A DNA stretch of 64,000 nucleotides from Piper betle (lineage: Eukaryota; Streptophyta; Magnoliopsida; Piperales; Piperaceae): positions 62,001 through 126,000 of the forward strand of contig JAURVB010013269.1 of assembly GCA_033002965.1 (NCBI GenBank). Direction: 5' to 3'. Positions 35,703-48,459 of this stretch are shown here, in pieces (within the stretch, counting starts at the first letter, position 1; the number at the start of each line of letters is the position of its first letter). The translations under genes were made by a program, and so were the position numbers. A model generated the notes under the pieces. That model was not told the origin of the DNA. It saw nothing but the letters and a program-made list of their open reading frames with translations, and did no database searches.

Positions 35703-38700
35703 TCAATAACTATCTTCATCAGTTTCAGGCCTTCGGAGGTAGTAACGAAGGCAATTAGTCAAGACCTGCACGTCAATTCATTTTGATTGGAGCAAGCACT
35801 AAATCTTCAATGAGACAAATTAAAAATATTGCTTGATAACTGCTAGAATATTGGTACATACGCCACATGTTAATGATGAAATATCCATGATTTTGCCCAT
35901 TTATATCTACATTTTTTGTATACTAAGAGAGAGTACTACAGTAATACTAATCTAGTTCTGATTTCCGGAGGTTTGGAAGGGGGTGGGAAGGTTTAATAAT
36001 TTGACATGCATAGACAGCCCTAATATGCTCGACTAGGGGTGCTAATTGAGCGAGCGAGCCGAGCTCATCATGTGTTCGAACTCGGCTCGAATAGTTCGAA
36101 ACTCGTTCGAACTCGACTCGAGATCGAACGAGTTTTGGACATACATACTCGAGTTCGACTCAAATATCTTTTATGTGTACGAGCTCGACTCGAGCTCGAA
36201 TATACTTAAACTGTTTATTTTTTTGAGCTCGTTCGCCAGCTCGAAACCAGCTCGATTAAAAGTCAAAAGTACCTCACTTAAAAAACGAGGCCAATGTGTT
36301 TTGAACCCACAACCCCTTGAAGTCATCATGGTGAATACTTACCATCTAACTATCTTGCTTCTTTATTATTATATTTCATATATATATATATAATATAATA
36401 TAAAGACTATATTATTATATTATTTTATCGAGTCGAGTTCGAGTCGAACTACGAGTCGAGTTCGAGTCGAACTACGAGTCGAGTTCGAGTCGAACTACGA
36501 GTCGAGTTCGAGTCGAACTACGAGTCGAACTACGAGTCGAGTTCGAGTCGAACTACGAGTCGAGTTCGAGTCGAACTCGAGTCGAGCATTTAAATGTCGA
36601 GTTTCGAGTCGAGTCAAGCCGAGCCGAACGCTAAATGCTCACGAGCTGGCTCGCTCAATTAGCAACCCTTAAAGTCTTTATATCCATTTTCTAGATTAGG
36701 ATCAGTATATACCACTTATATCAGACACTCTAAAATGGAATTTGAAACTCAGTCACTCTGAATATTAAATCAAGTCAGTACTCCCAGCCCATAGGAGAGA
36801 CTGATAAAATTGATGGGGATGTATAGAGAAGATCAAGATGAAGGGGATGATCAACAATGGATATATTAAGTCACAAAGGAATTTCAGAAAAGCTTACAGA
36901 GATTTTCACACACAAAAAAGTATACAATAATGAAAAAAACCATTTAGAGAAATCTTACTTCTCACAAACGTTTAATGACTAATCAAAACAATGACCAAAA
37001 TCACAAATTCCCCAAATTATAACAATTCCCAGTAAGTTCATGGAATTTGTAGAACTAAATACTACCCATTTCATAATGAAGCAAAAACTCGAATATAAAC
37101 ATTATATCGTAAATCAATCTATATATATCAATACACAATTAAAGAATAGCATCCATCAATCTTTATACCACTACGGAGGTATAGAGCCTCTCACGTTTTA
37201 AATAGCCTCCCGTATTTTGAGAAAAAGCATATTCAAAATCTTTACAAGACTGCATGCTTAGACTTACTTGCGATAATGAACTGTTCAATGCAGCACCATG
37301 GTAATTAACATGAAACTTATCCTTTGCAACCAACCCCTGCAATATAATCCAAAGCTTATGAAACTTAAGAATCACTCCAAGTTATGAAAAAAATTTCGGT
37401 GATGTAAAAATAAATAAATAAAATTATAGGTTAATAAACTCATTGCAATATAAAAAATACAAGTTAAATTAATGCTATCAAGAAAAGACCATTATTTCTT
37501 CAATTACTATGAACATGGTTGTTGAAAGTGTGTCATGCTTCACAAAGCAAAAGGAGGACAAGGCGTTCTCATCAGTTTACCTCGGTATCAATTTCAGCTG
37601 ATTCTACATTGACATTAATATCAGCCATAATCTTGATAATCTCCATCAGCAGCCCAGGACGGTCAGCTGTTTCTATGTAAAGAAGGCTGTCAAGAAAAAA
37701 CAAACTTATAAAATGCTAAAAAACACAAAATTCTTCTATTTAAAAAAAGGAAATCATATTAAAAATCCATGACATAGATCCTCTAGCCATTTTAATTTTA
37801 AGGAAAGAGAATATACTAACCTTCTTTTAGGACCATCATCCTTCACATGTATGTGTGTTGCAATGTCAACATCTAACTACATTGTGAACAAGGAAAAAGG
37901 ATAATATCAAGCACCAATGTATGGAATCAATAATTATCTAGGACAAGTGCTAACAGCCAAGTGCATCTGTGTACAAACATTAAGCATGATGGGAAAATCA
38001 AATGAGACATCAAAACATGCAAGTAGAAAACTAAAATAGCACATCATCTTGAATGAAACATAAGTATGTGACTATAATAACCTGGCCTAAGTACAAACTG
38101 ATGCGCCTAGTAATTTTTTTAAATGTAGTGAACCGAAGTTGAAGATTATAAGTACATCTTCAATAGCACAAGAGATTTTATTTTAGTAGGTATTAGATGT
38201 ATGACTAATTATTTGGGAGATATTACATTCCACCCACCTTAAGAAAATTTTGTTTGTAGATTTCCTTCTGACTCATAAGCCTAATATTTATCTAGACAGA
38301 CCCTCATTAGCTAACACAGTCTCGGGTTGATTCTAATATCATTTGTAATAACCTAACCCAAGGTCCAAGTGCAAATTGACGGGACTAGTCATTTTTTCAA
38401 TAGTGGCTAACCGAAGTTGAAGATCATAAACACATTTTCGCTAATATATTGGATCTTATCTCGACAAGTATTGGATGTGAGATTAACTATTTAGGGGATC
38501 TTACACTATCAAACCTTAATAAAACAAATCTCCAACTTATAAAGTATTGTATAAAGATAGAATATGAACTAAATATTATGCAAGATTGTATGAGATCATA
38601 TAAAGTAACTCCAAAACTTGTCATATTCATTGAAATCAAATAAATTCTCCAACCCTTCACTCATTCAAAGAGAAAATCCATCTCTCTCTACATTTGGCCT

Positions 38701-41700
38701 TTGAATCTACCTATCCTAAGCACCAAAAGAACTTACTTCAACAACCACAAAACAAAAAAACATCAACAAAGAGGAAATATTTGTGTTCCCTGATGCACAA
38801 TAGATCAATTGAAGTTTTTGGTGGCGTGTCATTCTGTCAATCTCCACCGCCTCATGGTGCTTAAGACTTAATTGCAACTCAGTTATTTCAACCTAAAGAA
38901 ATGACTAACAAGTTATGCAGATCTGCTACTTATTGCCACAAAACTTGAGTCCCATAATTATGTAGCCTTCTGTCAATATGATGATTGTCACATTTGAATC
39001 ATGTAAGCTCACACAACATGATATAGAACAAGAATTAGGAAGTTTTGTTTTGGTTTGGTTTTTCCTTGATTTAGGCTTTCTAATCATTCATAATGGTTTA
39101 TTATCAAAATTTTCTTAGCCTTGAGAGTCTTATATCATGTTTCAATGAACTTCTTGCTTACATGGGAACTTCCAACGTATTTTGCATACTTATACACTTC
39201 AGCAAAGCAAGGTGGCAAGCCCCTCATCTGGTTGAAACCCTAGCTCACTATTTAAGCCATATTTTTTTCTTTATGACGGAAGAATTAGTTCTAAGTTGCA
39301 GCAGTTGCCTATTCATAAGCATATATGTTGGAGTCTCCAGACTGTTCCAAATTGTTTACATTACATAACAGAATATAACTACAAAGAAGTAATGGTATAT
39401 CTTAAAAAAGAAGAACCAGTTTCAGTTTGTCACAGTTTGATCTATTTTGACCAAAAGCCATCGATGATTTAAAGAGCAAACAGATGATTTTAAGTAGTGT
39501 GTAACCTTTTTCTCTGGAGCTTTCACACCAAAAGCCTCTCCCATTGCCAGTTTCTCACTACATTCCTGCCCATAAAAAAGAATATATTCCATCAGGAAAA
39601 AGACAGAGAATGAAAGATTTAGTAATCACGGGAATGCTTATAAAAATTATACAGGGTGATATTTTAAAAGGTTGTTGATTATTGTCAGCCGAATCCTTTC
39701 CAGCATATCCGGATCCTCAACTTTGCGACCAGTCGCCCTGTCATCTCATATAAGACATGATTTATTAGTGATTGCACATGCAAGAGAAGAAGGATTTCAG
39801 CCATTGAAATAAATCAAGGAGAATAATAACCAATTTGATCTAACTCTTAGCCAACAACTTAGTCTTATTACTTAATCATCTTCTCCTCATCTTATCTTTG
39901 TTGTAGATATCTTTTGACTTAGTTTGGTCCTTATTACTCTCAACTACTTGTATGATGTACCACCTATACAATGAGAATACACAATCAAGCTAACTTTGGC
40001 ACTTGAGTTTTCATGGTATCGAGCCTGGTCTCCTTCCCTGCTCATCATGTCGACCACTTCTTCCTCTTCTTCATCTGCAACTTCTCTTCACTCCCTCCTC
40101 CCAACTCCCACCTCAGCTGCAAATGGTCCCAATGTTATCAACCTTGTGTCCATCAAACTTGATCATAAAAATTACGTCCTTTGGAAGTCCCAATTCCTCG
40201 CCATCCTTTGCACTCATGACCTCGTTGGCTACATTGATGGGTCTCTCAAATGCCCTCCTCAATTCTTAACTCACAATGGTGTCACTACCCTCAATCCTGC
40301 CTACTCCCAATGGGTTAAACAAGACCAGCACTTAGATAGCTGGATCATGGCCACCCTCTTTGAGCCTTTACTTGCTCATGTTGTGGATCCTATCTACATA
40401 TCTTCCTTTGCCATTTGGTACAAGCTTGATAAGAACCTCACATCTGCCTCCAAGTTGCAGGTTATTCTCCTTCGTGGACAACTTCAGGCTGTCAAGAAAG
40501 GTTCCTCCTCCATTGATCAGTACCTCTTGTCTATCCGTGATCTCTCCAACCAGTTAGCATCCATTGGTTCTCCAGTCTCTGATAATAACTTGTCTATTAC
40601 ACTCTTGGTGGACTAGGAACTAAATATGAGTCCTTCGTCACCACAGTTTCCTTGCAACCCAACAATCTCTCCCACGCCACCGCCTTATTCACATCCAGGC
40701 CTCCTTCTTGGCCAAGAAGCTCCTTTCAGCGGCACACAAGTAGGGGGTGCAGTCGAGGCCGTGGCTATGGCTCCTCCTCCCATCGTCCCTCTCATCAAGG
40801 CCACTCTACTTATTCTCAAGCAAGACCTATATGTCAAGTGTGTAGGAAACCTGGCCCTGAAGCCATTGACCATTACAACAGGCTCAATATGTCTTACCAA
40901 GGTCGAAATCCCTCAAAGCAACTGGCTGCTTTGCACAAAATCACTGACTCCTCTCATGAATGGCTCACAGATCTGGAGCTACTCACCATGTCACCAATGA
41001 TGCTTCTCAATTCCACCAGCATTCAACCTATGGTGGCAATGATCGTTGCATGGTTGGTGATGGAACAGGTTCGTGCATCTCTGGTGTTGGTTCTTCTTCT
41101 TTGGCTACTCCTTCCACTCTTAAGCTTAACAATATTCTACATGTGCCTGGCATTTCTCAAAATCTTTTATCTGTTGCTCAGTTTACCAAGGATAATAATT
41201 GCTACTTTGAATTTTATCCCTCTGATTTTGTTATTAAGGATGTGAAGACCCACAACACCCTGTTCCAAGGACCAACTAGTCAGGGCCTCTATCCCATTCG
41301 GCTGCAAATAAGGAAGGACGTTCCCACCCACATTGAGCGTCATCAAGCTCTTTATGCAATTAGTCAATCTCGTCACCTATGGCATTATCGTTGTGGTCAT
41401 CCTGCAACTGAATCAGATAAAGAGTTCTCTAAAGCTCTCATCCAAGTCTACCTCTATTTGTCATCCCTGTCAATTGGCTAAAGTCAAAGACTGCCTTTTG
41501 TAGCCTGTTCTTCTTCATCCACCATGCCTTTACAATTATTATTCATGGATGTATAGGGTCCTTGCCCAGTTTTATCAAAAGATGGATGTCGATTTTATTT
41601 ACTAATAGTTGATGACTATACAAGGTACTCTTGGATTTTTCCTTTGCATCAAAAGTCCCAGGTGCTTGACACTTTTGTGCAGTTTAAAACACTAGTTGAA

Positions 41701-44700
41701 AACTTGTCTCAGTAAAATTAAATATGTTCAAACAGATGAAGGGAAAGAGTTTGCAAATCGTCAATTTGTCAATTTGTTCTCATCAAGTGGCATTCATCAT
41801 AGATTTTCTTGCCTTCACACACAGGAGCAAATAGGCATAGTTGAAAGAAAGCATCGCCATGTTGTTGAAACTAGCCTTGCTCTTCTTGCCACTAGCTCTT
41901 TTACTAAGGATTTTTAGGTTGAAGCTTTTGATACTGTAGTTTACTTGATCAATCGCATGCCTACTAAAGTTCTTAATTATTCATCACCATATGAGAAACT
42001 TACAAGACGTCCTCCTAATTATTCTCATCCTAGAGTTTTTGGTTGCACTTGTCGCCCGTATTTGAGGCCATGGAATTCAAATAAGCTTGACTACAGGATT
42101 AACGGTGTATATTTCTGGTTTATAGTTCCTCCCACCATGGCTATATATGCTATAATCCACACAGCAAGAAGAAGGTAATCAGCCGTCATGTGGTTTTTAA
42201 TGAGTTTCCTTTTGATTCAGACCATTCGGCTCCCTCCAACCCTAATGGTCGTCTCCCTACATTCTTCCTATTCCAAATCTATCTCTACCTCCTTCTCTCC
42301 CTACCAACACGTCTTTCTCTCCCTCTTTATCTCCTACCAATCCTCCATCTTCTCATCCTCATCCTTCTCCAACTTCTTCCCCTCTTCCCCTCTTCCCAGC
42401 CCTATTCTTTCTTCGCCCCCTACTCTCCCTCCAAAAACTTGATTCTCAGTTCTCCCTCACCTACCAGCGTCACCATCCTAAACTTTATCCATCTCTTCCT
42501 TCTTCTTCTCAACTTCCTCAACCAACTAGTCCTCCTTCACTCAACCTCCCTAGTCACAGTCTTCCTTCTAATCCTCTCTCAACCACTTCTCCTCATCCCT
42601 TTCCCAAATATCCTATCACATACAATCGTTGCCACAACAAACATCCCTCATCACCACCCAATCTCTCAACCCACCATCCCTATCTCGTCCTCTCCCTCCA
42701 ATCCTCTTCCCTCTCCTGCCAATCCTCCCCATATCTCTACCAGCCCTTCCTCTTCTCCAGGACTATCTCCCTCTACCTCTCCTACACTCCCTCCTTCCTG
42801 TTCTCTTGCTACCAGGCCTTCTTTCCCTCACGACCATCCCCCTTCTAGCCTTCTTCTGCCAATCAGATCCACCGACACTCTTCCTTCTCTATTACCCCTA
42901 CCCTCTGCCCTTCTTACTTCCTCCAGTCCTTCTCTGTCTGAGCCCACTACTTACCTTCAAGCATCCAATTCTCCTCATTGGCGTCAAGCCCTGGAATGTT
43001 GAATTTCAGGCTCTCACTCAACAACGCACCTAGTCTCTAGTTCCCTATTCCTCCTTGAACGCCATTGCCTGCAAGTGGGTTTTTAAAATTAAGACAAAGG
43101 CCGATGGCTCAGTGGAATGCTACAAGGCTAGGCTGGTGGCCAAGGGTTTTAATCAACAGGAAGGAATTGACTATGCTGATACCTTCAGTCCTGCGGTTCG
43201 TCAAACCGCTATCAGAATGGTTCTTTCTATTGTTGTTTCTAGAGGATGGTCTGTTTTATGACTAGATGTACACAATGCTTTTCTACATGGGGTGTTACAG
43301 GAGGAAGTTTATATGTCCCAGCCGCCAGGTTATGTCGATCCAAACTTGCCTAATCATGTTCGCAAATTGAACAAATCCTTATATGGATTAAAGCAAGCCC
43401 CTTGTGCCTGGTATCATCGCCTGATGTGCAATCTTCTTGATATTGGGTTTACATGCTCAACTGCTGATTCTTCTCTATTCATCTATGCCAAGGGATCTAC
43501 CATTATTTATTTTATGGTTTATGTGGATGACATTCTCATTACTGGATCTGACTATCTTCTACTTAATTCTACAATTGGCAAGCTGCAGTTGCCCTTCACC
43601 ATGAAAAACCTTGGTCAGCTTCATTACTTCCTTGGTATTGAAGCTCACTTTCATGAAGGCTCCCTGTTTCTCTCTCGGGCTAAGTATATTGTTGGGTTAC
43701 TCACACGGGCAACTATGTTGGATGGTAAGCCTGTTAATACTCCTATCTCTCCCAAGGTTCCACTCTCTCGAATCTGATGGCACTCCATTAGCTAATGCAA
43801 CTGATTATCGAAGTATTGCTGGAGCATTGCAATATGTGACACTAACAAGGCCTGATATTTCTTTTGCTATTAATCGTGCATGTCAGTTTACGCATGCCCC
43901 TACATCCACTCATTGGCAAGCAGTAAAGCGTATTCTACGCTACCACAAGGGCTCCTTATATCAATGTCTCTATTTTACACCCTCTAACCTTGATCTTCAT
44001 GCCTTTTCCGATGCTGACTGGGCAGGGGATCCCAATGACAGAAGATCCACAAGTGGTGTTTTTGTCTTCCTTGGCAACAATCTGATTTCTTGGTTATCCA
44101 AAAAGCAGCTGACATTGTCTAAGTCAAGTAGTGAATCGGGTCATAGATCCCTTGCTGTTGCTTCTGCTGAACTTGCATGGATTAATCAGCTCTTACATGA
44201 TCTGCACATTACTACACATTCTACTCCAGCACTATTTTGTGATAATAAGAGTGCTCTTTCTCTGGCCTCTAACCATGTTTTTCATGCTAGAACTAACCAT
44301 ATCAAGGTGGACTATCACTATGTCCGTGAGCGTGTCCTACACAAGGCTTTACTTGTTCATTATGTATCCTCAGATGATCAGCTTGCAGACATCTTTACCA
44401 AGGCATTGTGCTCACCTAGATTTCTCCTTCTCAGATCCAAGCTTCAGCTGCAAGACTTGTCCCTGAGCTTGAGGGGGCGTCTTAGCCGACAACTTAGTCG
44501 TCTTCTCCTTATCTTATCTTCGTTCTAGATATCTTTTGACTTAGTTTGGTACTTATTACTTTCAACTACTTGTATGATGTAACACCTATATATATCAATG
44601 AGAATACACACTCAAGCTAACTTTGGCACTTGAGTCTTCACTAACTTAAAAGTTGAAACAACAAAAGTACCCAAGTTGAAATTATACAAATGCCTACTAA

Positions 44701-47279
44701 GGCTACTAATTGTTCAAACAAGACAGAGGAATTAATGGAACGGGAAAAATTATAATCAGAAATATGACAAAGAGATAAACATAAAAAGAGTTATGTAACA
44801 TTACATGATAAAAACATAAGCAAACTAAGTATAATGATGGCAATCTATATTCATTGATTATCCCAAGAACTTCTGCTAGTGAACTATGACATTCTAATTA
44901 CATTAAAATCAGAAATTTCCTGCACCTGCAATACCACTAAAAATCCATACTCACCTCCGAGTAATAAAAAATTTGGTCTGTATCACTGATGCCTCAGTAT
45001 TAACAGTTCCTTTTGTTACATCTAAGCCCAGATCTTTAAGAGCCCTCATCTGTGCAAATTTTGCACAAAAAAATTAAGTCATGATTAATTATATATCCCC
45101 AAAATTTATTCCATCACGCAAATTCATAAGTTTCATGATAAGTAAGTTTTTCAAAAGAAGGAAAACCATCAAAATACAAACTGTACACTTCTTGTTTGTC
45201 CCAATTTATCTGATGAGAAGATCTCAAATTAAAAATAGCAAATAAACTTTATTGGCTGTTGGAAAATCAATGATATCTCCAAAAAATTAAAGGCATGATT
45301 AAACCATCTTGCCCCATCAATACTATTTACACGCATCAAAATTCAACAAAATCAACCTCATAAAAATCATTATTATCATGTAAAATGAAGAGGACAAAAT
45401 ACCAAATTCAGAGAAGGTAGAAATTCTCTAAACAAAATTTATGACTACTTTCCTTGATTATTTAGAAATGGGTCGAAAGACAGACATTTTCTCCCACATT
45501 ATAACCAATGTATTTGTCAAACCACATTTACAACATATTGACAAGCATTTACCGTATCAATAAGAGCCCCGAGTCTATCACCAAAGCTAAGTTGTACAAT
45601 AGTCGCCTCTGAATCCGAATCTTGATCAATCACGATGATCGGCAAAGGAACAGAGTCAGCTTCTTGATTAGATGTCTGTTTAAAAATGGAAAAAAACATT
45701 AAACACAGAAAATTGAAATTTCAAATGCATTGTGATGATCATACAAACTATTTACAACAAAATATACAGTTACATCAATGGAAAGTGATCTCAATTTGTT
45801 GCATATTAAAAGATATGGGAGATGATAATAAGTGTGCACACAAATATCAGCAAAAGAAGAAACATTTTACCCCAAGAAAAAGCAGAAACAAAAAAAACAC
45901 AAAAACGTAATAAATTGAAAACCCAAAGACCGTAACTTGGCAATTAGCAGATACTTCATCCAATCCATCAAAAATCAACGATTAGATAATCACCAATGCA
46001 CAAAAGTAATTGTCATTTAAGACCAGGTTAGAAGTACTTTTTAAAGATCCAAGGAGAAATCTTCTTCACTAACACATATATAAAACATGCGAAGCTGCAT
46101 AAAATCAGGGGGACAATGAAAAAAAAAGTTACCACAGAGGAGGGCCCCACTGAACTTGATGCGTTAATGGAAGCTACTAAAATACTCCTGCGGAATTCAT
46201 TTACAAAATTAAACATCCATAATATTCCCAATGCAAGAAATTTAAAGAATCACAAGAAAATTATGGACACAAGCAACTACATTATGTGGTGAGACCTTTC
46301 TAATCTAAAAATAAGTAGTAGAGAATAACCTCACAGCTTCTTTGAGTTGTTCTGCAGAGACATCAAATACATATTTCTTCTGAAGAATAAGGTTTTCATG
46401 AAAAATACAGTAAATCACATATTTTCATGACAACTATCCAGGGTAATTGCAAATCTGGCCTTATGTCTAGCCAATTTAGTAAAAAATAATATTTTGAATA
46501 ATTGACTATTTTAGTCGACCAACAGAAGATAGTATTTGTAACTCTTGGTAGTAAACCAAGTGATCCGTGGAATTCTGCACGGATGATTAATTAACAAACA
46601 AAGGAAAAAGTCCACATTACTAATTGCTTTAGATAGACATCAATACATGGGTTATTATCAAGCTCACGAACTGAGAATAGTAGGATCCAATCCCAGCCAA
46701 GCCAAACATAACTTTTGCAATCTACTTAGAGCCGGTTCCATTGAAATCAGTTAATCATCCTACCCTATCAAAATTCATAATTCATCCAAGCACATTCGCG
46801 CTAGCACACTGAGTTGACACTGTCTTAGATATCCATCCATTAAATTTAGCACGTTCCATCAACTGAAAAAGAAGCATAAATCATAACCAAATGAGGATGA
46901 ATAACAGTATGCTATCAACGAGGCAACCAGTCTACGAAATAGGTCCCAATTGCACATCAATCAAAGTATCAAACTAATGATTATCCTTCAAAAAAAAAAC
47001 TCAGCAGTTAAACTAAAATTAAGACACCCTATACACACACGCACCGCAGCCGCTCCAACCAGATATGGACAGATTGAAAACATTCAAGAAAAAGAAAAAG
47101 AAACAACGGGGGAAAAAAGCAAGAAAAGGGCAGAACAGTCACCTCTTGCAGTGCGGGGGCCGGCAGGGAAGAGAGAGGGTGGAGGAGGCGTCGAAGGGAG
47201 GAAGCGATCGAAGGCCGAGATCGGCGGGTCTAGATCGGGAGAAGAGGTTGGAGGCCAAGAAGAAGTGCGAGAGAGCCAT
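35703..47279 (-). CDS. ACR12: ACT domain-containing protein, ACR12-type, ten exons
   Basis: A plastid-type protein with two ACT domains, a fold that usually binds amino acids. Exons on the minus strand: 47279-47143, 46187-46133, 45675-45553, 45049-44955, 39737-39653, 39565-39506, 37876-37821, 37686-37581, 37336-37268, 35765-35703; all are GT-AG and in phase, giving 282 residues without any lesion. The N terminus [19 protein letters not shown] is transit-peptide-like. First [23 protein letters not shown] to [11 protein letters not shown]. Linker: [17 protein letters not shown]. Second [23 protein letters not shown] to [19 protein letters not shown]. The C terminus is [16 protein letters not shown]. 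The 5.2-kb fourth intron is inflated by a Copia element and the last intron by an hAT copy; exons are untouched. It could be ACR11 rather than ACR12, but the C terminus favours ACR12. Confidence 0.9.
36034..36670 (+). mobile_element. Non-autonomous hAT-type element, copy 4, in the last ACR12 intron
   Basis: The element begins TAGGGGTGCTAATTGAGCG and ends CTCAATTAGCAACCCTT, with the conserved core near 36280-36370. The flanking octamers (TGCTCGAC and AAAGTCTT) do not match, so the target duplication is lost or the copy was rearranged. Its right arm is enlarged by a 23-bp tandem repeat at about 36430-36580. Confidence 0.75.
36430..36580. repeat. 23-bp tandem repeat inside hAT copy 4
   Basis: The unit 'gagtcgagttcgagtcgaac' plus 'tac' is repeated about six times, one repeat shortened. 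Copies 1 and 5 hold only one or two equivalent units, so the array expanded after insertion. Confidence 0.75.
38085..38520. repeat. Two related repeat units in an ACR12 intron
   Basis: The stretches 38085-38240 and 38340-38520 share 'gtccaagtgcaaattgacg', 'gtggctaaccgaagttgaagat', 'ataaacacattttc' and 'tggatgtgagattaactattt'-like words with substitutions. It is an old dispersed repeat of unknown class with no coding capacity. Confidence 0.45.
39845..40013 (+). repeat. 5' LTR of the Copia element
   Basis: 169 bp, beginning TCTTAGCC and ending TTTTCA. It differs from the 3' LTR by roughly ten substitutions counted by eye, a 12-bp extra segment (ttattacttaat region) and a TA-repeat difference, so the insertion is not recent. 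The TC instead of TG start is shared by both LTRs. Confidence 0.85.
44480..44640 (+). repeat. 3' LTR of the Copia element
   Basis: 161 bp, preceded by a purine-rich tract (gagcttgaggggg, 44465-44477) that would prime plus-strand synthesis. It ends TCTTCA just before the CTAAC duplication. Confidence 0.85.
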
Positions 47280-47379
47280 TTTTTCCGACGGGTAGGGAGG
47301 GCGAAGGTGATGTCGAGTGTACTTTGCTTACCTGCGGGATTTGATGGTGAAGGACGGCGACGACGATGCTTTTGTGGCG

Positions 47380-47408
47380 TGGGCCCGCCGCGCATGGGCT
47401 GGTGGGCC
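47380..47408 (-). promoter_or_regulatory. Cluster of site II (TGGGCY) elements upstream of ACR12
   Basis: Three copies within 30 bp: TGGGCC at 47380, TGGGCT at 47395 and TGGGCC at 47403, about 100-130 bases before the ATG. Site II elements are bound by TCP factors and are common in promoters of growth-linked and organelle-protein genes. No TATA box is evident here. Confidence 0.45.
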
Positions 47409-47859
47409 GGGCTTTTGACCGACATGGACCGCAAGCGGAGGCTCCAAATAAGGTCAATTTGGGAGCAACGCAAACAAAGTTATTTAAAATGAAAATACAC
47501 GAAAATTTTATATATTTAAAAAATAAAAAAACATGGTAAAAATAAAATATTTTTTTGTGATTGAAACGCTCTTAAATTACTGTTCAAGGAGAAATTAAAT
47601 TTTCTACAGGAATTTCATGTTTGTTCTTCCATCCGTTCCATTAGGATTAATAATTCATATGTTAGGCCATTTCAGGCCGCATGGAAGCCGGAAGTATAAT
47701 TGATCTCTATACCTTTCAAGTAAGCATAATCTCAAGTAACCATAAGTCTCAATGCTAAGTGGTTTACCCTTTTTTTTAATATATGAAACTCCCTTTAAAT
47801 GTATCATTGCTAATGTTTGATTCTTAAGTTCAATGAAATTTAGTGTCTCGAGCCATGAT

Positions 47860-48451
47860 TAGGGGTGCTAATCGAGCGAGCGAGACGAGCTCGACTTGTG
47901 TTCGAACTCGCTCGAGATCGAACGAGTTTTGAACATATATGCTCGAGTTTGACTTGAATATCTTTTATGTATTTGAGTTCGACTCGAGCTCGAATACACT
48001 TAAACTGTTTAATTTTCCCGAGCTCGAACCTAGCTCGTTTGTGAGCTCGAAACTGGCTCGATTAAAAGTCAAAAATACCCCACTTTTAAAAAAATACTAT
48101 CAATGTGGATTAAACCCACAACCTTGAGGTCATCAACTTGAATACTTATCATCTCAACTATCTCACTTCTTTATTATTAAATTATATATAAATAAATAAA
48201 TAAATAAGATACAATATAAAAACTATATTATTATATTATTTTATCAATTCGAGTTCGAGTCGAGTTACGAGTCGAGTTCGAGTTATAACCGAGTCGAGTC
48301 GAATTGAACACGATTTTACTCAAGCTAAGCTCGTAAAATTCGAGTTCAAGTCGAGTTCGAGCTCGAACATTTAAATATCGAGTTTTGAGTCGAGTCAAAC
48401 CAAACCGAACCCTAAATGTTCACGAGCTGGTTTGTTTAATTAGCAACCCTA
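47860..48451 (+). mobile_element. Non-autonomous hAT-type element, copy 5, upstream of ACR12
   Basis: 592 bp, beginning TAGGGGTGCTAATCGAGCG and ending TTAATTAGCAACCCTA, with a perfect 8-bp duplication GCCATGAT (47852-47859 and 48452-48459). It carries the same arms, core and TA-rich middle. Many C-to-T/G-to-A differences in the right arm suggest this is an older, methylated copy. It lies about 580 bases upstream of the ACR12 start. Confidence 0.85.
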
Positions 48452-48459
48452 GCCATGAT

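Larger units (their letters stand above)
39845..44640 (+). mobile_element. Copia LTR retrotransposon, complete but decayed, in ACR12 intron 4
   Basis: A 4796-bp element with two LTRs and a perfect 5-bp target duplication CTAAC (39840-39844 and 44641-44645). After the 5' LTR comes TGGTATCGAGC, close to the primer-binding site for initiator Met-tRNA. Order: gag (about 40047-40616), an altered zinc knuckle ([17 protein letters not shown], having lost spacing and the last Cys), protease-like DSGATHH region near 40960, integrase (41500-42180), a Ser/Pro-rich linker, reverse transcriptase (43055-43780, [10 protein letters not shown]) and RNase H (43780-44470). Gag-protease-integrase-RT order defines Copia. 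Frame shifts and stops divide the reading frame, so it cannot be autonomous. It is transcribed opposite to ACR12. Confidence 0.92.

Noticed and set aside
36430..36580. Independent satellite array or CRISPR-like repeat
   Set aside because: It is an expansion of the arm sequence of the hAT copy, without unique spacers.
42190..43033. Ser/Pro-rich secreted protein
   Set aside because: It is the low-complexity linker between integrase and reverse transcriptase of the Copia element.
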